Assembly (NCBI GenBank): GCA_032718865.1
Contig: JALUTQ010000037.1
Span: 744,001 to 808,000 of the forward strand
Direction of reading: 5' to 3'
DNA length: 64,000 nucleotides
DNA from: Tilletia caries
Taxonomy: Eukaryota > Basidiomycota > Exobasidiomycetes > Tilletiales > Tilletiaceae
Part shown: positions 25,094 to 36,295 of the stretch, one piece after another
Layout of the letters: every line of letters starts with the position of its first letter
How positions within the stretch are numbered: the stretch's first letter is position 1
Notes under the pieces: generated by a model
Seen by the model: the letters and a program-made list of their open reading frames with translations, nothing else
Database searches by the model: none
Told to the model about the DNA's origin: nothing
Position numbers and translations under genes: made by a program

Positions 25094-26266
25094 GTCGTGA
25101 TTACCCGCGCAGACCTTTACCTCACACCTGCCACTGTCAAGGGTCAATCAATAATCAAGATCGAGCTCAACAAAGTGGCCATCGTGGGCGAGTCATACAA
25201 CATGGACGCCTCAGGGCTCAGGAGCATCCAGCTCAACCAGGCCTTTGGACACCCGCGCTCAACGACGTCAACAGAAGAAGGTCAGTGTTGGTAATGAACA
25301 TGAGAATCATCATTCATCATATCCATCAAATGTCACATTCGAAAGACAGTTACTGATAAGACATAAGAGTTCGTCTTTTCCTTTTTCTATGATTTACAGG
25401 CTGCACGCAGGCTTGCAGATGAAGCGAGGATCCGTGAACTTGGAGCTATCCGAGTGCAGCAGCAACAACAACCTCGTAGTACGCTGGCCTCAGCCATGAC
25501 AACTCCTTCCGCTGACGCACTGCAGCAAGCTCGAGCGGATGTCGCTGGTCTGGTGAACTTGAAGCACAGGCTGGACGAGCTTGACGTCCCTCTCAGCATC
25601 GTCAAGGCAGCGGTCGAGCGCATCGTCATCTCATCAAACTTCGAAGCTCTCCTCTCTTTGGCGCTGCAGCCTCTCAGCTTCGATCCGGCCGATTACCCCG
25701 ACGCTTTTGAGCGCGATGGGAAAGGGAAACTTTACATTCGCCAAGAATCCCTCGGAACTTTGGACGACTTGGACACTTACGACTTACAATTTCCGGCCGA
25801 CGCCCACTATTCCGCAGCCGTGCGAGAACAGGCAACGTTTGAATGCGGTAATCGACCGATCAAGTTCGCGCCCAAGTACGCTGGGCAGACCTTTGCCGAA
25901 GACATCAAGGACCGGCTGGAAGTGGATGAGGTGCTTCCACCGCAAACCAGGCTTGGTAACTGGCTCAAGATGCGAGGTCCCGCAGCGAGCATGTCTATCT
26001 GGGCTCTGCGAGATGTCGACATGCCAGCTACAGATGCCTATGAATTTCGCAGCAGCGACGTTGCTCAAGAGATGGAGCGGATACTCATCGCGATAGTGGG
26101 ACTATCGGCACTAAACTCTGCTGTGGGCGGCCACTCGTACCCATGGGGCACCCAGATCTATCACGGTCTTTCTCAAGATTTTTTTCGACATATCGACGAC
26201 AAGGCACCTCCGGCAAACATCACAACAGCACTGAACCCGTCGCTCGCGCAACCTCTGGCGAACTAG
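25094..26266 (+). CDS. Unknown protein gene, left copy (longer and less damaged)
   Basis: A first coding piece 25094-25280 (VVITRADLYLTPATVKGQS ...) ends at a GTCAGT donor; the next begins at 25400 after TTTACAG and stays open to TAG 26264-26266. The reading phase does not match across this junction by one base, so either the true splice differs or the gene carries a frameshift. The second part begins with a charged helix and a QQQQQ run, then an ordinary globular composition (SFDPADYPDAF, GTLDDLDTYDLQFPADAHYS, APKYAGQTFAEDI). No family recognised. Its last about 830 bases and the AT-rich DNA behind it are repeated in inverted orientation at 29554-30993. Confidence 0.5.
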
Positions 26267-26874
26267 GTCCTTGTGTCTAAGATATTTCTCTTATGTTTGA
26301 TTGTTATAGGATTATCTTATGTGATTATATTTCTCCTATTGTAGTGGTTGGATTGATTATTTTATTGATGTTCTTATTTATATTTATATTCATATATTTG
26401 TAATTATATAAATTAATATTGTTGCTGCTATTAGCTGGGTATATTTGTATTTGTTGTTCTCTCAATTATGTTATTGTTGTTTACTAAAAAAATATATTGT
26501 GATAACGCTGGGTTTAAAGCAATAGTTTGAAAATTAGGTAGGAAGACATATATTTATTACACAGGATATAGTAAATCTTTAGGGGATATAAGCCCTAGTA
26601 TAATAGAATAGAAATATCATTTCATAAATAATAAAAAAATAATATGGAATAGAATATATAAAACATCTTACAACTACCTTCATAATATAATATCCAACAT
26701 ATAATAACAATAACAATAATATAGTGATAAACCAAATATAATCAAAATATTTTTACATTTTATTTGACACCTTCATCAACAATAATAGAAAGACCTACTG
26801 AACTGAATAATTATAAATAATCTTTTACCCTCTCTTATCTTATAATATACCCCCAGGGGCGGTGGAGCCTAGAG
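25435..26874 (+). repeat. Left arm of 1.44-kb inverted duplication
   Basis: Matches the reverse complement of 29554-30993 almost base for base, with homopolymer length differences (seven versus five T near 26180/30247; five versus six C near 26852/29575). The left arm starts inside an exon (TGAACTTGGAGC) and ends at CCTAGAG. No target-site duplication is seen at the outer ends. Confidence 0.95.
26267..26858. other. Extremely AT-rich block (left copy)
   Basis: About 590 bases dominated by A and T, unlike the GC-balanced surroundings, ending in a small GC cluster (CCCCCAGGGGCGG). No ORF. It looks like fungal mitochondrial intergenic DNA, or another AT-rich source. A full copy is at 29572-30163 in reverse orientation. 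Confidence 0.8.
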
Positions 26875-27112
26875 ACCAGAGAGTGGAGACATGGTGTGGG
26901 AAAAGACTTAGATGGCTTGCTGACTGCTGTGGAAGTGTGGAATGATCGTTGGAGCCTGGAGACTGGAAGAAATGTGACATGGTGTGGGAAAAGAACTAGA
27001 TGATAAAGAGCCAAGAGTGAGAACGCGCATTTCATACTAACATAAACCTGCAGTGTGTGAGTCACTCACCAGTGACCAGTCAGGCAGTCAATATTGGAGA
27101 GTGGAGCAAAGA

Positions 27113-29409
27113 TTAGGAAAGCTCCGACTGCAGCTCTTGCCGCAACCGCTTCAGTCTTGCGTTGTTGTTGCCAATGTACACCGTCAATGCCTCTCGAGTT
27201 ACGCCAAACGCTACGGCAAGCTCCCGTCGATGCGGAAAGTCAATGAATCCGAATTCGTTCATGGCTATAGCCAGTCTCTTGCCGTCGTACTGGGACATAG
27301 ACGGACGCCTGCGTTTCCCTTCAGCGACACTGAGGTCTGTCGATGATGATTCTCGTGTCGCCATAGGCCTCACCGAGCAGTGTGCTTTTGATGTCTTGCT
27401 GAGACGCCACAGAAGGAGTGACTGATCGTCTTTCGTTGGGGCAGAGGGTGACCGCTCATGCACGAGTAGGTCCCGTACAGCACTCAAGTCGAGGTCGAAG
27501 ATGTCGTTGTATGTCCGAGAGATCTTAGCCTTTCGATCTGTGGTGCGATGTGTACCCTATACCGGATGCGGGTGCTGAAGTCTTCGTCTCTCCCCTTTGT
27601 CGTTAATGGCGGATGCAATTTCGTCGTGATCGCATGGAGGCTTCACGTCGCAAACGATCCGAATCGCTGCCTCTGCAGAGTCTCGTTGCAATGACTTGAC
27701 CAAGTTGGAACGAAGCTTGTGAGGCATTCGCGAGGTCGGACGATGTTCTGAAGCCGGATTTCCCCTCATCAGAAGCCACAAAGCTGTGATGGCCCACACC
27801 AGGGCGTCGTACTCGCCTTCGTCGATAAAGGTTCCTGCGGCGAGTATGATGTTGGGCCGAGGGTCGGTGTTCATAGTGGCTTCAAGCTCGGCCAATGCGG
27901 CCGGATATCGATCTTGAACGTATTGCGCAAAGATGTCCCAGAGCTCGGACAAGCGAAGCACGTCCAAGACTGCGACGGTGGAAACCTCGTCTGGAAGGCC
28001 TCCTTCAGGCTCTCCAAAGGCAGTGACAGCATCGCTGGTTCCCAGCATTATGCTGCGATCGAACTGAGGACGCTGGACAGGTACAAGATCGGTTTCCTCC
28101 GTGCAGCGGTGGCTCGTGTTATCCCCCGAAAACAACGACAAGCCGCATGCTTTGCAGCAAGTGAACCGGACCGGTTTGCTGAAGTCTTCCTTCACAAACT
28201 GCTTCACAGCTGTGATAAGGACATAAGGTCGACACCGCCCACGATGAGCTGACGGGTAACCGCTCGACTAGCCTGCGCCCGACGACGAGTTGCGACGTAC
28301 TCCATCCAGTCAAAATCGTGTTCATGTTGATCCGGATCCCGCCTTGGTGTGTCGTGTTGACCTACCGACAAAACAAGATCGACACCCGATCGTCGAGAGC
28401 AATACCATGCCTTGTGTTCCTCACTGCGGGGGCGAAGAGATGCTGGGCAGGGAATGGAACTGAGTGCTGCAGTAGTTATCCAAGGATCGCTTGGCCCAGA
28501 GTTCACGTAGTCGTCCCACGCGCTGAGACGCACCTCGCTCCAGGGTTGACCAATGGCCTTGCCGTGCCGCTCGTGAGCATCTTTTGCTACCGTTTTCATT
28601 CTTGTGGAGCGCTCGACCGCTTCTTCGTTTGTAAGTGCCGTTTGGTTCCGGAGTGACCACACTGCGTGTTGATCGATTTCGAAAGCCTTCTTGACTCGCG
28701 CCACCTCTTCCTGAAAAGGATCGCAGCTGATGAGGATTTCTCGAGCCTCTTGTGGTGATTTGCCTCGCATGATCAGCAGCTCTGAGCCTCTCTGCAGGAG
28801 CATTGTAAGGTAGAGAAGTCTATTCCGATGTTGAGACAGCAGTGGGTCGTACTTGACGGATCCGGGATCGAGTGCCAGAATCAGAAGGCATGATGGCTCG
28901 TCGAGGATGTAGATCGAGCATACTTTGTCGAGCCAGCGCGACACCGGAAGGTCCACCCACTCGTATCCTTGAATGGTCTCGACGTTGAAAACGTGTCCGT
29001 TCAGGAAGATGTTTGACACTTTCGAAGACTGTACTCGGATGACCTGCGGCTGTACCAAGACAAGTAGCTGGCTGAGGAACAGCACAACTTGGAACAGAAG
29101 AACGTGTCTCTAATGTAGGAAAGTTGAATGGAGCAGTCAGTCTTGTGTTCACTCTTGTGAAAGGTTGGTGTGAGACATGAGTTGTGTCTTGTGATACTTA
29201 CCAAGAACAACCAGAGATCCCAGAACATCCGGATTTGCCAAAGAGGTAGAGGGACGGTGGTGGTCTTCGGAGGGCTGGAAATTGCGTCGATTGCGGAGAG
29301 TAGTTGTCGTTCCAGTCTGGGCCCAGGCCCTGCTTCGGTTCCGAAGCAGTGTAGGACGTAGGTTGGGACGGTTGACTGTAACTTCTTCTCGGGTAATATC
29401 CTTCATCAT
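27113..29409 (-). pseudogene. Unknown multi-exon gene with C-terminal homeodomain-like stretch
   Basis: Minus-strand pieces: about 29409-29200; then a long exon about 29115-28212 (LVQPQVIRVQ, YILDEPSCLLILALDPGS, CDPFQEEVARVKKAFEIDQ); after an AG near 28209, a piece to 27557 with a zinc-binding-like CCKACGLSLFSGDNTSHRC. An in-frame TAG at 27559-27557 is followed in the same frame by an open stretch to the stop at 27113. The last about 45 residues (FPHRRELAVAFGVTREALTVY then NNNARLKRLRQ) resemble helices 2-3 of a homeodomain, with the key Trp missing. No overall family recognised. It lies wholly between the inverted arms. Confidence 0.4.
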
Positions 29410-29553
29410 AACTAGACTCCGAAGCGCATAACCCTCGTCAAAGCTCTTCCCGACACCGTAGTTTCAGTGGCGTCTCCGTGATCTCGACCCATGCGGAAGA
29501 GAAATTCTTGAATAGCGGAGCGGATGTTGTTGCCTAGGCGAGGTTGCGCGAGC

Positions 29554-30993
29554 CTCTAGGCTCCACCGCCCCTGGGGGGTATATTATACGATAAGAGAGG
29601 GTAAAAGATTATTTATAATTATTCAGTTCAGTAGGTCTTTCTATTATTGTTGATGAAGGTGTCAAATAAAATGTAAAAATATTTTGATTATATTTGGTTT
29701 ATCACTATATTATTGTTATTGTTATTATATGTTGGATATTATATTATGAAGGTAGTTGTAAGATGTTTTATATATTCTATTCCATATTATTTTTTTATTA
29801 TTTATGAAATGATATTTCTATTCTATTATACTAGGGCTTATATCCCCTAAAGATTTACTATATCCTGTGTAATAAATATATGTCTTCCTACCTAATTTTT
29901 CAAACTATTGCTTTAAACCCAGCGTTATCACAATATATTTTTTTAGTAAACAACAATAACATAATTGAGAGAACAACAAATACAAATATACCCAGCTAAT
30001 AGCAGCAACAATATTAATTTATATAATTACAAATATATGAATATAAATATAAATAAGAACATCAATAAAATAATCAATCCAACCACTACAATAGGAGAAA
30101 TATAATCACATAAGATAATCCTATAACAATCAAACATAAGAGAAATATCTTAGACACAAGGACCTAGTTCGCCAGAGGTTGCGCGAGCGACGGGTTCAGT
30201 GCTGTTGTGATGTTTGCCGGAGGTGCCTTGTCGTCGATATGTCGAAAAATCTTGAGAAAGACCGTGATAGATCTGGGTGCCCCATGGGTACGAGTGGCCG
30301 CCCACAGCAGAGTTTAGTGCCGATAGTCCCACTATCGCGATGAGTATCCGCTCCATCTCTTGAGCAACGTCGCTGCTGCGAAATTCATAGGCATCTGTAG
30401 CTGGCATGTCGACATCTCGCAGAGCCCAGATAGACATGCTCGCTGCGGGACCTCGCATCTTGAGCCAGTTACCAAGCCTGGTTTGCGGTGGAAGCACCTC
30501 ATCCACTTCCAGCCGGTCCTTGATGTCTTCGGCAAAGGTCTGCCCAGCGTACTTGGGCGCGAACTTGATCGGTCGATTACCGCATTCAAACGTTGCCTGT
30601 TCTCGCACGGCTGCGGAATAGTGGGCGTCGGCTGGAAATTGTAAGTCGTAAGTGTCCAAGTCGTCCAAAGTTCCGAGGGATTCTTGGCGAATGTAAAGTT
30701 TCCCTTTCCCATCGCGCTCAAAAGCGTCGGGGTAATCGGCCGGATCGAAGCTGAGAGGCTGCAGCGCCAAAGAGAGGAGAGCTTCGAAGTTTGATGAGAT
30801 GACGATGCGCTCGACCGCTGCCTTGACGATGCTGAGAGGGACGTCAAGCTCGTCCAGCCTGTGCTTCAAGTTCACCAGACCAGCGACATCCGCTCGAGCT
30901 TGCTGCAGTGCGTCAGCGGAAGGAGTTGTCATGGCTGAGGCCAGCGTACTACGAGGTTGTTGTTGCTGCTGCACTCGGATAGCTCCAAGTTCA
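29554..30993 (-). repeat. Right arm of 1.44-kb inverted duplication
   Basis: Inverted copy of 25435-26874. Its outer end at 30993 joins abruptly to FHA-like gene sequence, and the gene copy in it lacks the upstream exon of the left copy. The right arm is therefore the derived, truncated copy. Confidence 0.95.
30150..30990 (-). pseudogene. Unknown protein gene, right (inverted) copy, truncated and frameshifted
   Basis: Identical over most of its length to the left copy, but the first exon is missing and a 2-base deletion in a T-run near 30247 shifts the frame after SQDF, giving a different C-terminus. The apparent upstream start (31076) is a chimera with unrelated FHA-gene sequence. Confidence 0.75.
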
Positions 30994-31224
30994 ACAGTCC
31001 GAACGCGATGCAGGCGAGGGTGAGGCCATGCTTGTCTGCAAGCTTGCAGTGCTCCGCATCGTCGTATCCCAGACATAACTGATCAATCTCCGTATTCCTG
31101 GCCAATTCGTGCCCGTTGGCGCATGGCTGCAAAGTCGAACTTGCACAGTGCAATCGGCCGCAAATGAGTTATCCGCGCGCTTGCACCGCCCAAAGTCTAG
31201 GATGTCCCCGTCCTTGACTGTAAG

Positions 31225-31293
31225 GGAAATTGATTCGGCCACAGACGCTTTCTGATATGGCCACAGACAATTTGATAAGGCCACAGACAATGA
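31225..31293 (+). repeat. MULE left terminal inverted repeat
   Basis: Begins GGAAATTGATTCGGCC; three GGCCACAGAC words. Reverse complement equals 34428-34496. Confidence 0.93.
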
Positions 31294-32043
31294 TCACCAC
31301 AGCTTAGAGACACCTGATCACAGTGAGCAGCTGCCCACACCGCACACGCGACGTGTCTACACCGACTGACGCGCTCTCTCTCCATCTTCGCTCTTCTTCT
31401 ACCACTGCATCCGCACCTCTTCTCTCTCTTTGCACCCTTTTCTCCCTCACCTGTCTCTTCTCTCCTTCTTTTTTCTCTCCAGACTCCGCCCTCGGCATCA
31501 TCTAGCGACCAACGCTTGCGCTCACGGCCAACACCCTCCTGGCCGACGTCTTGGTCAGTCTCCTCCCACCCCTGTCTTCCGCGCGTCTTCCCTTCCTTGC
31601 GCTGCGTCTCAGCAGTCTCGCGAGTCGCGCGGTCAGCCGGTCACTGCGTACTGACACATCCTCATCATCCTTCTTCATTCACAACAGATCTTCGTTCTTG
31701 CACGCTCTCCGTGCGCGCGTCTCTGCCGTCTCCGCCTTCGCTCTCGTTGCGCTTCTGCCCGGCGCTCGCCCCCTTCGTTCTCGCGGCTGCGCCTCTCCGC
31801 TTTCGCTCGCGCTGCCGTCGCTGTCGCGTTTCTGCTTCTCTCTCGTGCCGGAGCCCGGATCCGCTTCTCTTCCCCTCTCTCCCCTTTTTCGGGCGCGTCA
31901 ATCGGTCTGTCCGCCCCGTCCGCGTCGCGTCTGGCTCGATCATTTCTCAATTAAAGTGCGTATATATCACTATTCCTGTTTCCGCTCTCTCCTCGCAACG
32001 CTGATAAGTATACTTCTCTTTTTTCAGCCTCGCAATACACCTG

Positions 32044-34216
32044 ATGTCTGCTCTTCTCCCGCCTGAAGCTCGATACTCGTCTGAGGCAGTGTTTGTCGAT
32101 GCCATGCGCCAGTTCACGTCAAGCAAGGGATATGCCTTCGTCATCGGCAGCTCGTACAAGGACAGAAAGGGGTTACGGACGGTTTTCTTTTGGTGCGATC
32201 GAGGTGGAACGTATAGACAGAGGCATGGGGTCAATGAAGATAATCGACAGCGGGATCGAAGCAGTCGTCTCTGCGGATGCAACTTTCGCGTCAAGCTGCG
32301 AGAACAGAATGATGGATCATACTTTCTTCACCACGAGCTCGAGCCCACGCATCGGAAGCACAATCACGACCTCTCCAGCGTCATGACGGTACATCCTGTC
32401 TTGCGAAAACTGGACGACGCTACGACACTCGAAATTGAGCGCCAGATTGCTGTTGGATCTACTCCAAAGCAAATCTTGGCGCTCCAACATGCTGCTGGTG
32501 GGATCGTTTCTTTGCCCAGGGACATATACAACATTGCTGCCACGTCTCGCCGCAAGGCGTCTCACTGCCTGGAGCCTCCGGAGGCGCTGCTGGCTCACCT
32601 GCGGTCCGAACACTACCGCGTGGCCGTCCGATCAGAGCCTGTCACCCCACCACATCACGTCTGACTGCACTCCTCTTCTCTCATCCCGACGCAATCCTTC
32701 TCACCCAGCGCTATCCCCTCGCCATCACCATCGACGCGACGTACAAGAACAACAAATATGGAATGCCTCTGGTTCATATCATAGGCCTTACCGCTACCAG
32801 CAACACGTTTTGCTCGGCTGTCGCGTTGGTCTGTCGAGAGCGGGAAGAGGACTACGTGTGAATCTTAGAGGAATATAATAAGATGATGGATGGCCTCAGT
32901 GTGCACGTTATCATCCCTGATCGCGATGCTGCTTTGGGCAATGCCGTTGCTCAGATTTTTCCACAGGCTCAGCATATTCTTTGCAGATGGCATATCAACA
33001 AGAACATCGCAACAAACTGCAAGACACACTTCATCGACGACACGTTCGTGGAATTTCAACGAAGCTGGAGCGAGGTTGTGGCTTCCACATCGGAAACCGA
33101 CTACGAGTCGAATGCCGAGACGCTACTGTGCTGGCAACACGTGGCGAAGCCACATGGCCAGTTATCTTATCTATCATCATTATCTTTCTCACTTCTTTTC
33201 CCACACTTCCGCATAGCAACACTTCCATCCTCCACATTTCCCACGCCATTCTTCCAGTCACCTCTTTTCTCTTCCTCACTTCCCTTTGTACTTAGCCTTC
33301 GAATACATCGATGATCTTCTAGCATACGCAGCTTCCTACTTACGAACCATTGTGTTCGCACAGCTACTGGCGGCGTTGGACGATCTCCCTGCCGTGAAGG
33401 ACTACATCGACGGACTCCTCGCCCTTCGCCGCCAGTTTGTCAGCGCCTGGGCGGACATGCATCTCCACCTGCGCTCGACATCAAGTTCGCGCGTGGAGGG
33501 AGCACACCGATCGTTCAAGAGCTTTCTGGGGACCAGTGTCGGAGACCTTCCCTTGCTCGGCGGGCGTCTCCATGCACACCTTTGTCCTGCAGCAGCGCCA
33601 GCTTCATCATGCCATTGAAAATAACAAACGTAACATAAGTGTTAAGATTGTGTCATTGTCTCTATTTGCAGAAGCGGGTATATGCAGCATGTGCTGGACC
33701 CCAATGAAGCCCTTCTGATCATGCTTTCCTCCTTCCTGTGCCTCCTCCCTATGATAGATTCGAGGCAAGATCCCCACCTTTGCTGTCGACAAAGCATACG
33801 ATCAGATGGTCCTAGCCAATCGAACACGACCCCGACATGCAGCAAGACCTTTACATCATCCATGGGCATCCCCTGCGCCCATGTGGTCGGCGAAGCTCTG
33901 GATTCAGGGACACCTCTTACTATGGACCAGTTCAACAAGCAATGGTGGCTCTCTCTGGCCGTTGACCCCACTCCGGTCGCCCAGCGACTCGTGGGCCGTG
34001 GCCCCCGTCAGAACCCCCTCCTCCGCAAACCGACCTAATCCCAGCACCGGAACCCAGCGCCTTCCATCCGCCTTCGAGACTGCCGGCAGTCAAAACGCAC
34101 GAACCACGACATGTTCGAGATGCGGCGGTGGCGGACACAACTCCCGAAACCTGCGCTGTCCTGGTCGTGGTGGTTCTAACGCAGGACCCTCATCGTCAGG
34201 TGGTGCAGGCGTTTGA
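32044..34216 (+). pseudogene. MULE transposase with FAR1-like DNA-binding domain, inactivated
   Basis: From ATG 32044 an N-terminal FAR1-type domain (FVDAMRQFTSSKGYAFVIG, then a Cys/His set ending CGCNFRV and HKHNHD-like KHNHDLS). A frameshift near 32650 is followed by the DDE core with IDATYKNNKYGMPLVHI and IPDRDAALGNAVAQIFP then CRWHINKNI. A TGA at 32860-32862 stands where the family has Trp. After about 33140 the frame breaks again; EYIDDLLAYA, RVEGAHRSFKSF, a SWIM-like GIPCAHVV (about 33865) and a zinc knuckle CSRCGGGGHNSRNLRC (about 34120) mark the rest. At least four breaks make it non-functional. Confidence 0.82.
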
Positions 34217-34427
34217 TAAATTCTCATTTCTCATATCTCATTTCATTTCCAATTTTTCACACTGCAGCAATGACTGAGGTTAGAGCCAAATTATGTGTGA
34301 AGCAGGAAGAGAAAGATGATGATAGTGGGGGACTGGTGGGCGGTGGAGAGTGAGTGTTGAGTGGGACTGGTGTGTGGTGATCCTGCTGTGGTGGCCGCGT
34401 GTGCCCAGGCTGTAGTGGTCACGTGTG

Positions 34428-34496
34428 TCATTGTCTGTGGCCTTATCAAATTGTCTGTGGCCATATCAGAAAGCGTCTGTGGCCGAATCAATTTCC
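34428..34496 (-). repeat. MULE right terminal inverted repeat
   Basis: Exact reverse complement of 31225-31293; followed by the 9-bp duplication 34497-34505, whose last bases are already the start of the underlying MITE (TAAGG). Confidence 0.93.
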
Positions 34497-34501
34497 GATT
34501 G

Positions 34502-35275
34502 TAAGGTTGTCCCCGGAGTTGACGCGGAGCTGGGGTTTTGCGGACTCCGTACTCCTCCGACGGAGGGCTCCGTCGGAGGTGGAGCGCGGAGCTCACTTTT
34601 GAGAAATTTTTGATCTTAAAAAAGCACGGAGTCCACCTGGAGGACTCCGCCGGAATTTAAGCGGAGCGCGGAGCCCAATCCTATCCTGAGCCCACTGGCC
34701 AAAAGTGCGGAGCACCTAGTCGTCAAAATTATGTGACGATTCCGGCGGAGCTGTGAGATCACGTGATAGTCGAAAATAGGGGTCACGTGACCTCATTTTG
34801 GATGCGCTCCGTCAGAAGTCCGCAAAAAATTGCGGAAATGTGCGGAATTCCGAGAGGATAGGCATCGTCGAGACATGCTCAGGGGATTCGACAGGCATCA
34901 TCATCCATTGAGAGCTTCAAAATAGCACTGGAGCCAATACCGCGACAATGTCGGACGGTGGAAGTAAAGCTTTGATTGTATTAGAGTCATTCTGAGAGCA
35001 AATTATACCACCACTGCGCTCCGACGGAATTCCGCGGAATCCCGAGCTCCGCATACACGGAGCACGGAGGAGCATTATGAAAACGCACAGAAAAACGCGG
35101 AGCGCGGAGCTGGGATTTCAGCTTTTATAAAAATTCTGTCGGAACGCGGAGCTGGTTTTTTTTTCAACTCTGTCTTAGTCTGCGGGAGGCGGAGCTCGCC
35201 TCATAAAGTCAAAATTCCGGCGGAATTTGGAAGTGCGGAGGCGGAGCCCTCCGCGTTACTCCGGGGACAACCTTA
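34502..35275. mobile_element. hAT-type MITE, family A copy 1 (CTCCG/CGGAG-rich), 774 bp
   Basis: Ends TAAGGTTGTCCCCGGAGT and, inverted, ACTCCGGGGACAACCTTA. The interior is crowded with GCGGAG and CTCCG words in both orientations and has no long ORF. Its 8-bp target duplication is TCCTTGAC (31211-31218, now separated by the MULE) and TCCTTGAG (35276-35283). The left end carries two extra bases (TG) before TAAGG. TAAGG...CCTTA ends and 8-bp duplications fit the hAT superfamily. Confidence 0.85.
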
Positions 35276-35709
35276 TCCTTGAGTGCATGATGAGTTCGAA
35301 GGAGCCGGTCGTTGACGCAGATGTTCTCGGACGAAACGTCCTCGGGCGTCAAGAGGAAGACGGATCCGTCGAACTCAACGAATGCCTGTTCGATCGCAAG
35401 GGCCCGTGAGGGGAACACGTTGTTCTCGGGAGCAGGTTCGGGCTCTTTCCATCCTCGGAAGTACCCATTGAGCTCCAATTGAGCTCCAGTGTGGCCGGCT
35501 GATCGAAGGAAAAGGTCTTGGCAGCGAAAGAAGTGAGAGTGTTTGGGTGCGGATGAAGCGTGAGAGTCGTCGTCATGCTGTGAAATGCCTGAAACCTTGA
35601 GAAGCGAGACGGCGGTCGCGGGCGGAGGGATGGTTCCGCCACGACGCCTGCGCGCGAATCGATGAAAGAGCTGCTGTGATAGTTGAGAATTTAAACGGAA
35701 GGGCTTCAA

Positions 35710-36295
35710 ATCTTGAGGAGAGGCGTGAGAGAATGAAAAGAGAGGTCGAAGGTCGAAGTGTGAAGAAAAGGCCGAAGGGAAGTAAGGGTAGTGGTAAGAA
35801 CTAAGATGTGAGAAGGTGAGGAGGTCGAAGGGTGAGAGTAAGGGTTGTGGCTGGTGGGTCTCTCGGCCTGCGTCGTTCGCTTAGCAGAGCAGAACTCCTC
35901 TCATCACCATGTAATGGTGAGCCTGTATAACAGTATAAGGAAGCCAGTAAGAGCAACAAACGCAAACAGTGAAAAGTGAGGATGAGTAAAATGACAAGGG
36001 AGAAAGAACTAGTACAGGGGATGAGGTCGACAAGGGTAATGATGAGAGCGAGGAAAAAGTGTGACGTGGGAAAAGTGGAGGCGATGTTGCTATGCAGCTG
36101 CGCGAGAAAGGAGTGAGAGAGAGATAGAGATGGCAAAGGCAAGATAAGGAACACGTGGCGTAGCCACGAGCTGCCTGCCAGCACACGTCCTATTTCTGTT
36201 CTCTTTCCTCCTGTTTCCGCAACACAACTTGTTGACATTGTAACATGGTAGAGTCTGATAAACAGAAAACTTCTGACTCTAGTGGAAACAGGCCT
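35710..36295. other. Gene-free stretch upstream of the FHA-like gene
   Basis: Purine-rich plus strand (GAAG/GAGG) from about 35700 to 36150. The minus-strand ORFs in it are Leu/Ser/Phe-rich with no recognisable protein. Probably the promoter and leader of the FHA-like gene. Confidence 0.4.

Larger units (their letters stand above)
31225..34496 (+). mobile_element. MULE (Mutator-like) DNA transposon, 3,272 bp
   Basis: Terminal inverted repeats 31225-31293 and 34428-34496 are identical over 69 bp. A near-perfect 9-bp target duplication flanks it: GACTGTAAG (31216-31224) and GATTGTAAG (34497-34505). MULEs typically duplicate 8-9 bp. Each end contains the word GGCCACAGAC three times, spaced about 18-20 bp, likely transposase-binding sites. 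Inside is a FAR1/MULE-type transposase gene. Confidence 0.92.
30994..35709 (-). pseudogene. FHA-domain-like gene split by nested transposons and truncated
   Basis: Minus strand. The 5' part is 35709-35276, starting MKPFRLNS and reaching ICVNDRLLRTHHALKD. The 3' part is 31218-30994, reading KDGDILDFGRCKR and on. If the insertion and one duplication copy are ignored, the two halves join without loss as HHALKDGDILDFGRC. A G-V-x-L-L ... N-I-x-V-N ... L-K-D-G-D-I-L-D-F-G pattern fits the second half of an FHA phosphothreonine-binding domain. Downstream the frame is unclear (CSHAPTG versus NGHELARN), suggesting an intron or a frameshift, and the gene is cut at 30993 by the inverted arm. Function of the parent gene unknown. 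Confidence 0.55.

Noticed and set aside
25435..30993. Giant DNA transposon with 1.44-kb terminal inverted repeats
   Set aside because: No target-site duplication, the left border lies inside an exon, and the arms contain an ordinary gene end; a fold-back duplication fits better.
31304..31950. Arg/Glu-rich minus-strand ORFs
   Set aside because: Antisense of the pyrimidine-rich MULE leader; composition driven by CT-rich DNA.
31551..32066. ORFs of 160-170 codons (Ser/Leu-rich) upstream of the MULE transposase
   Set aside because: TC-rich leader sequence open in several frames at once; no domain and no homology to the transposase.
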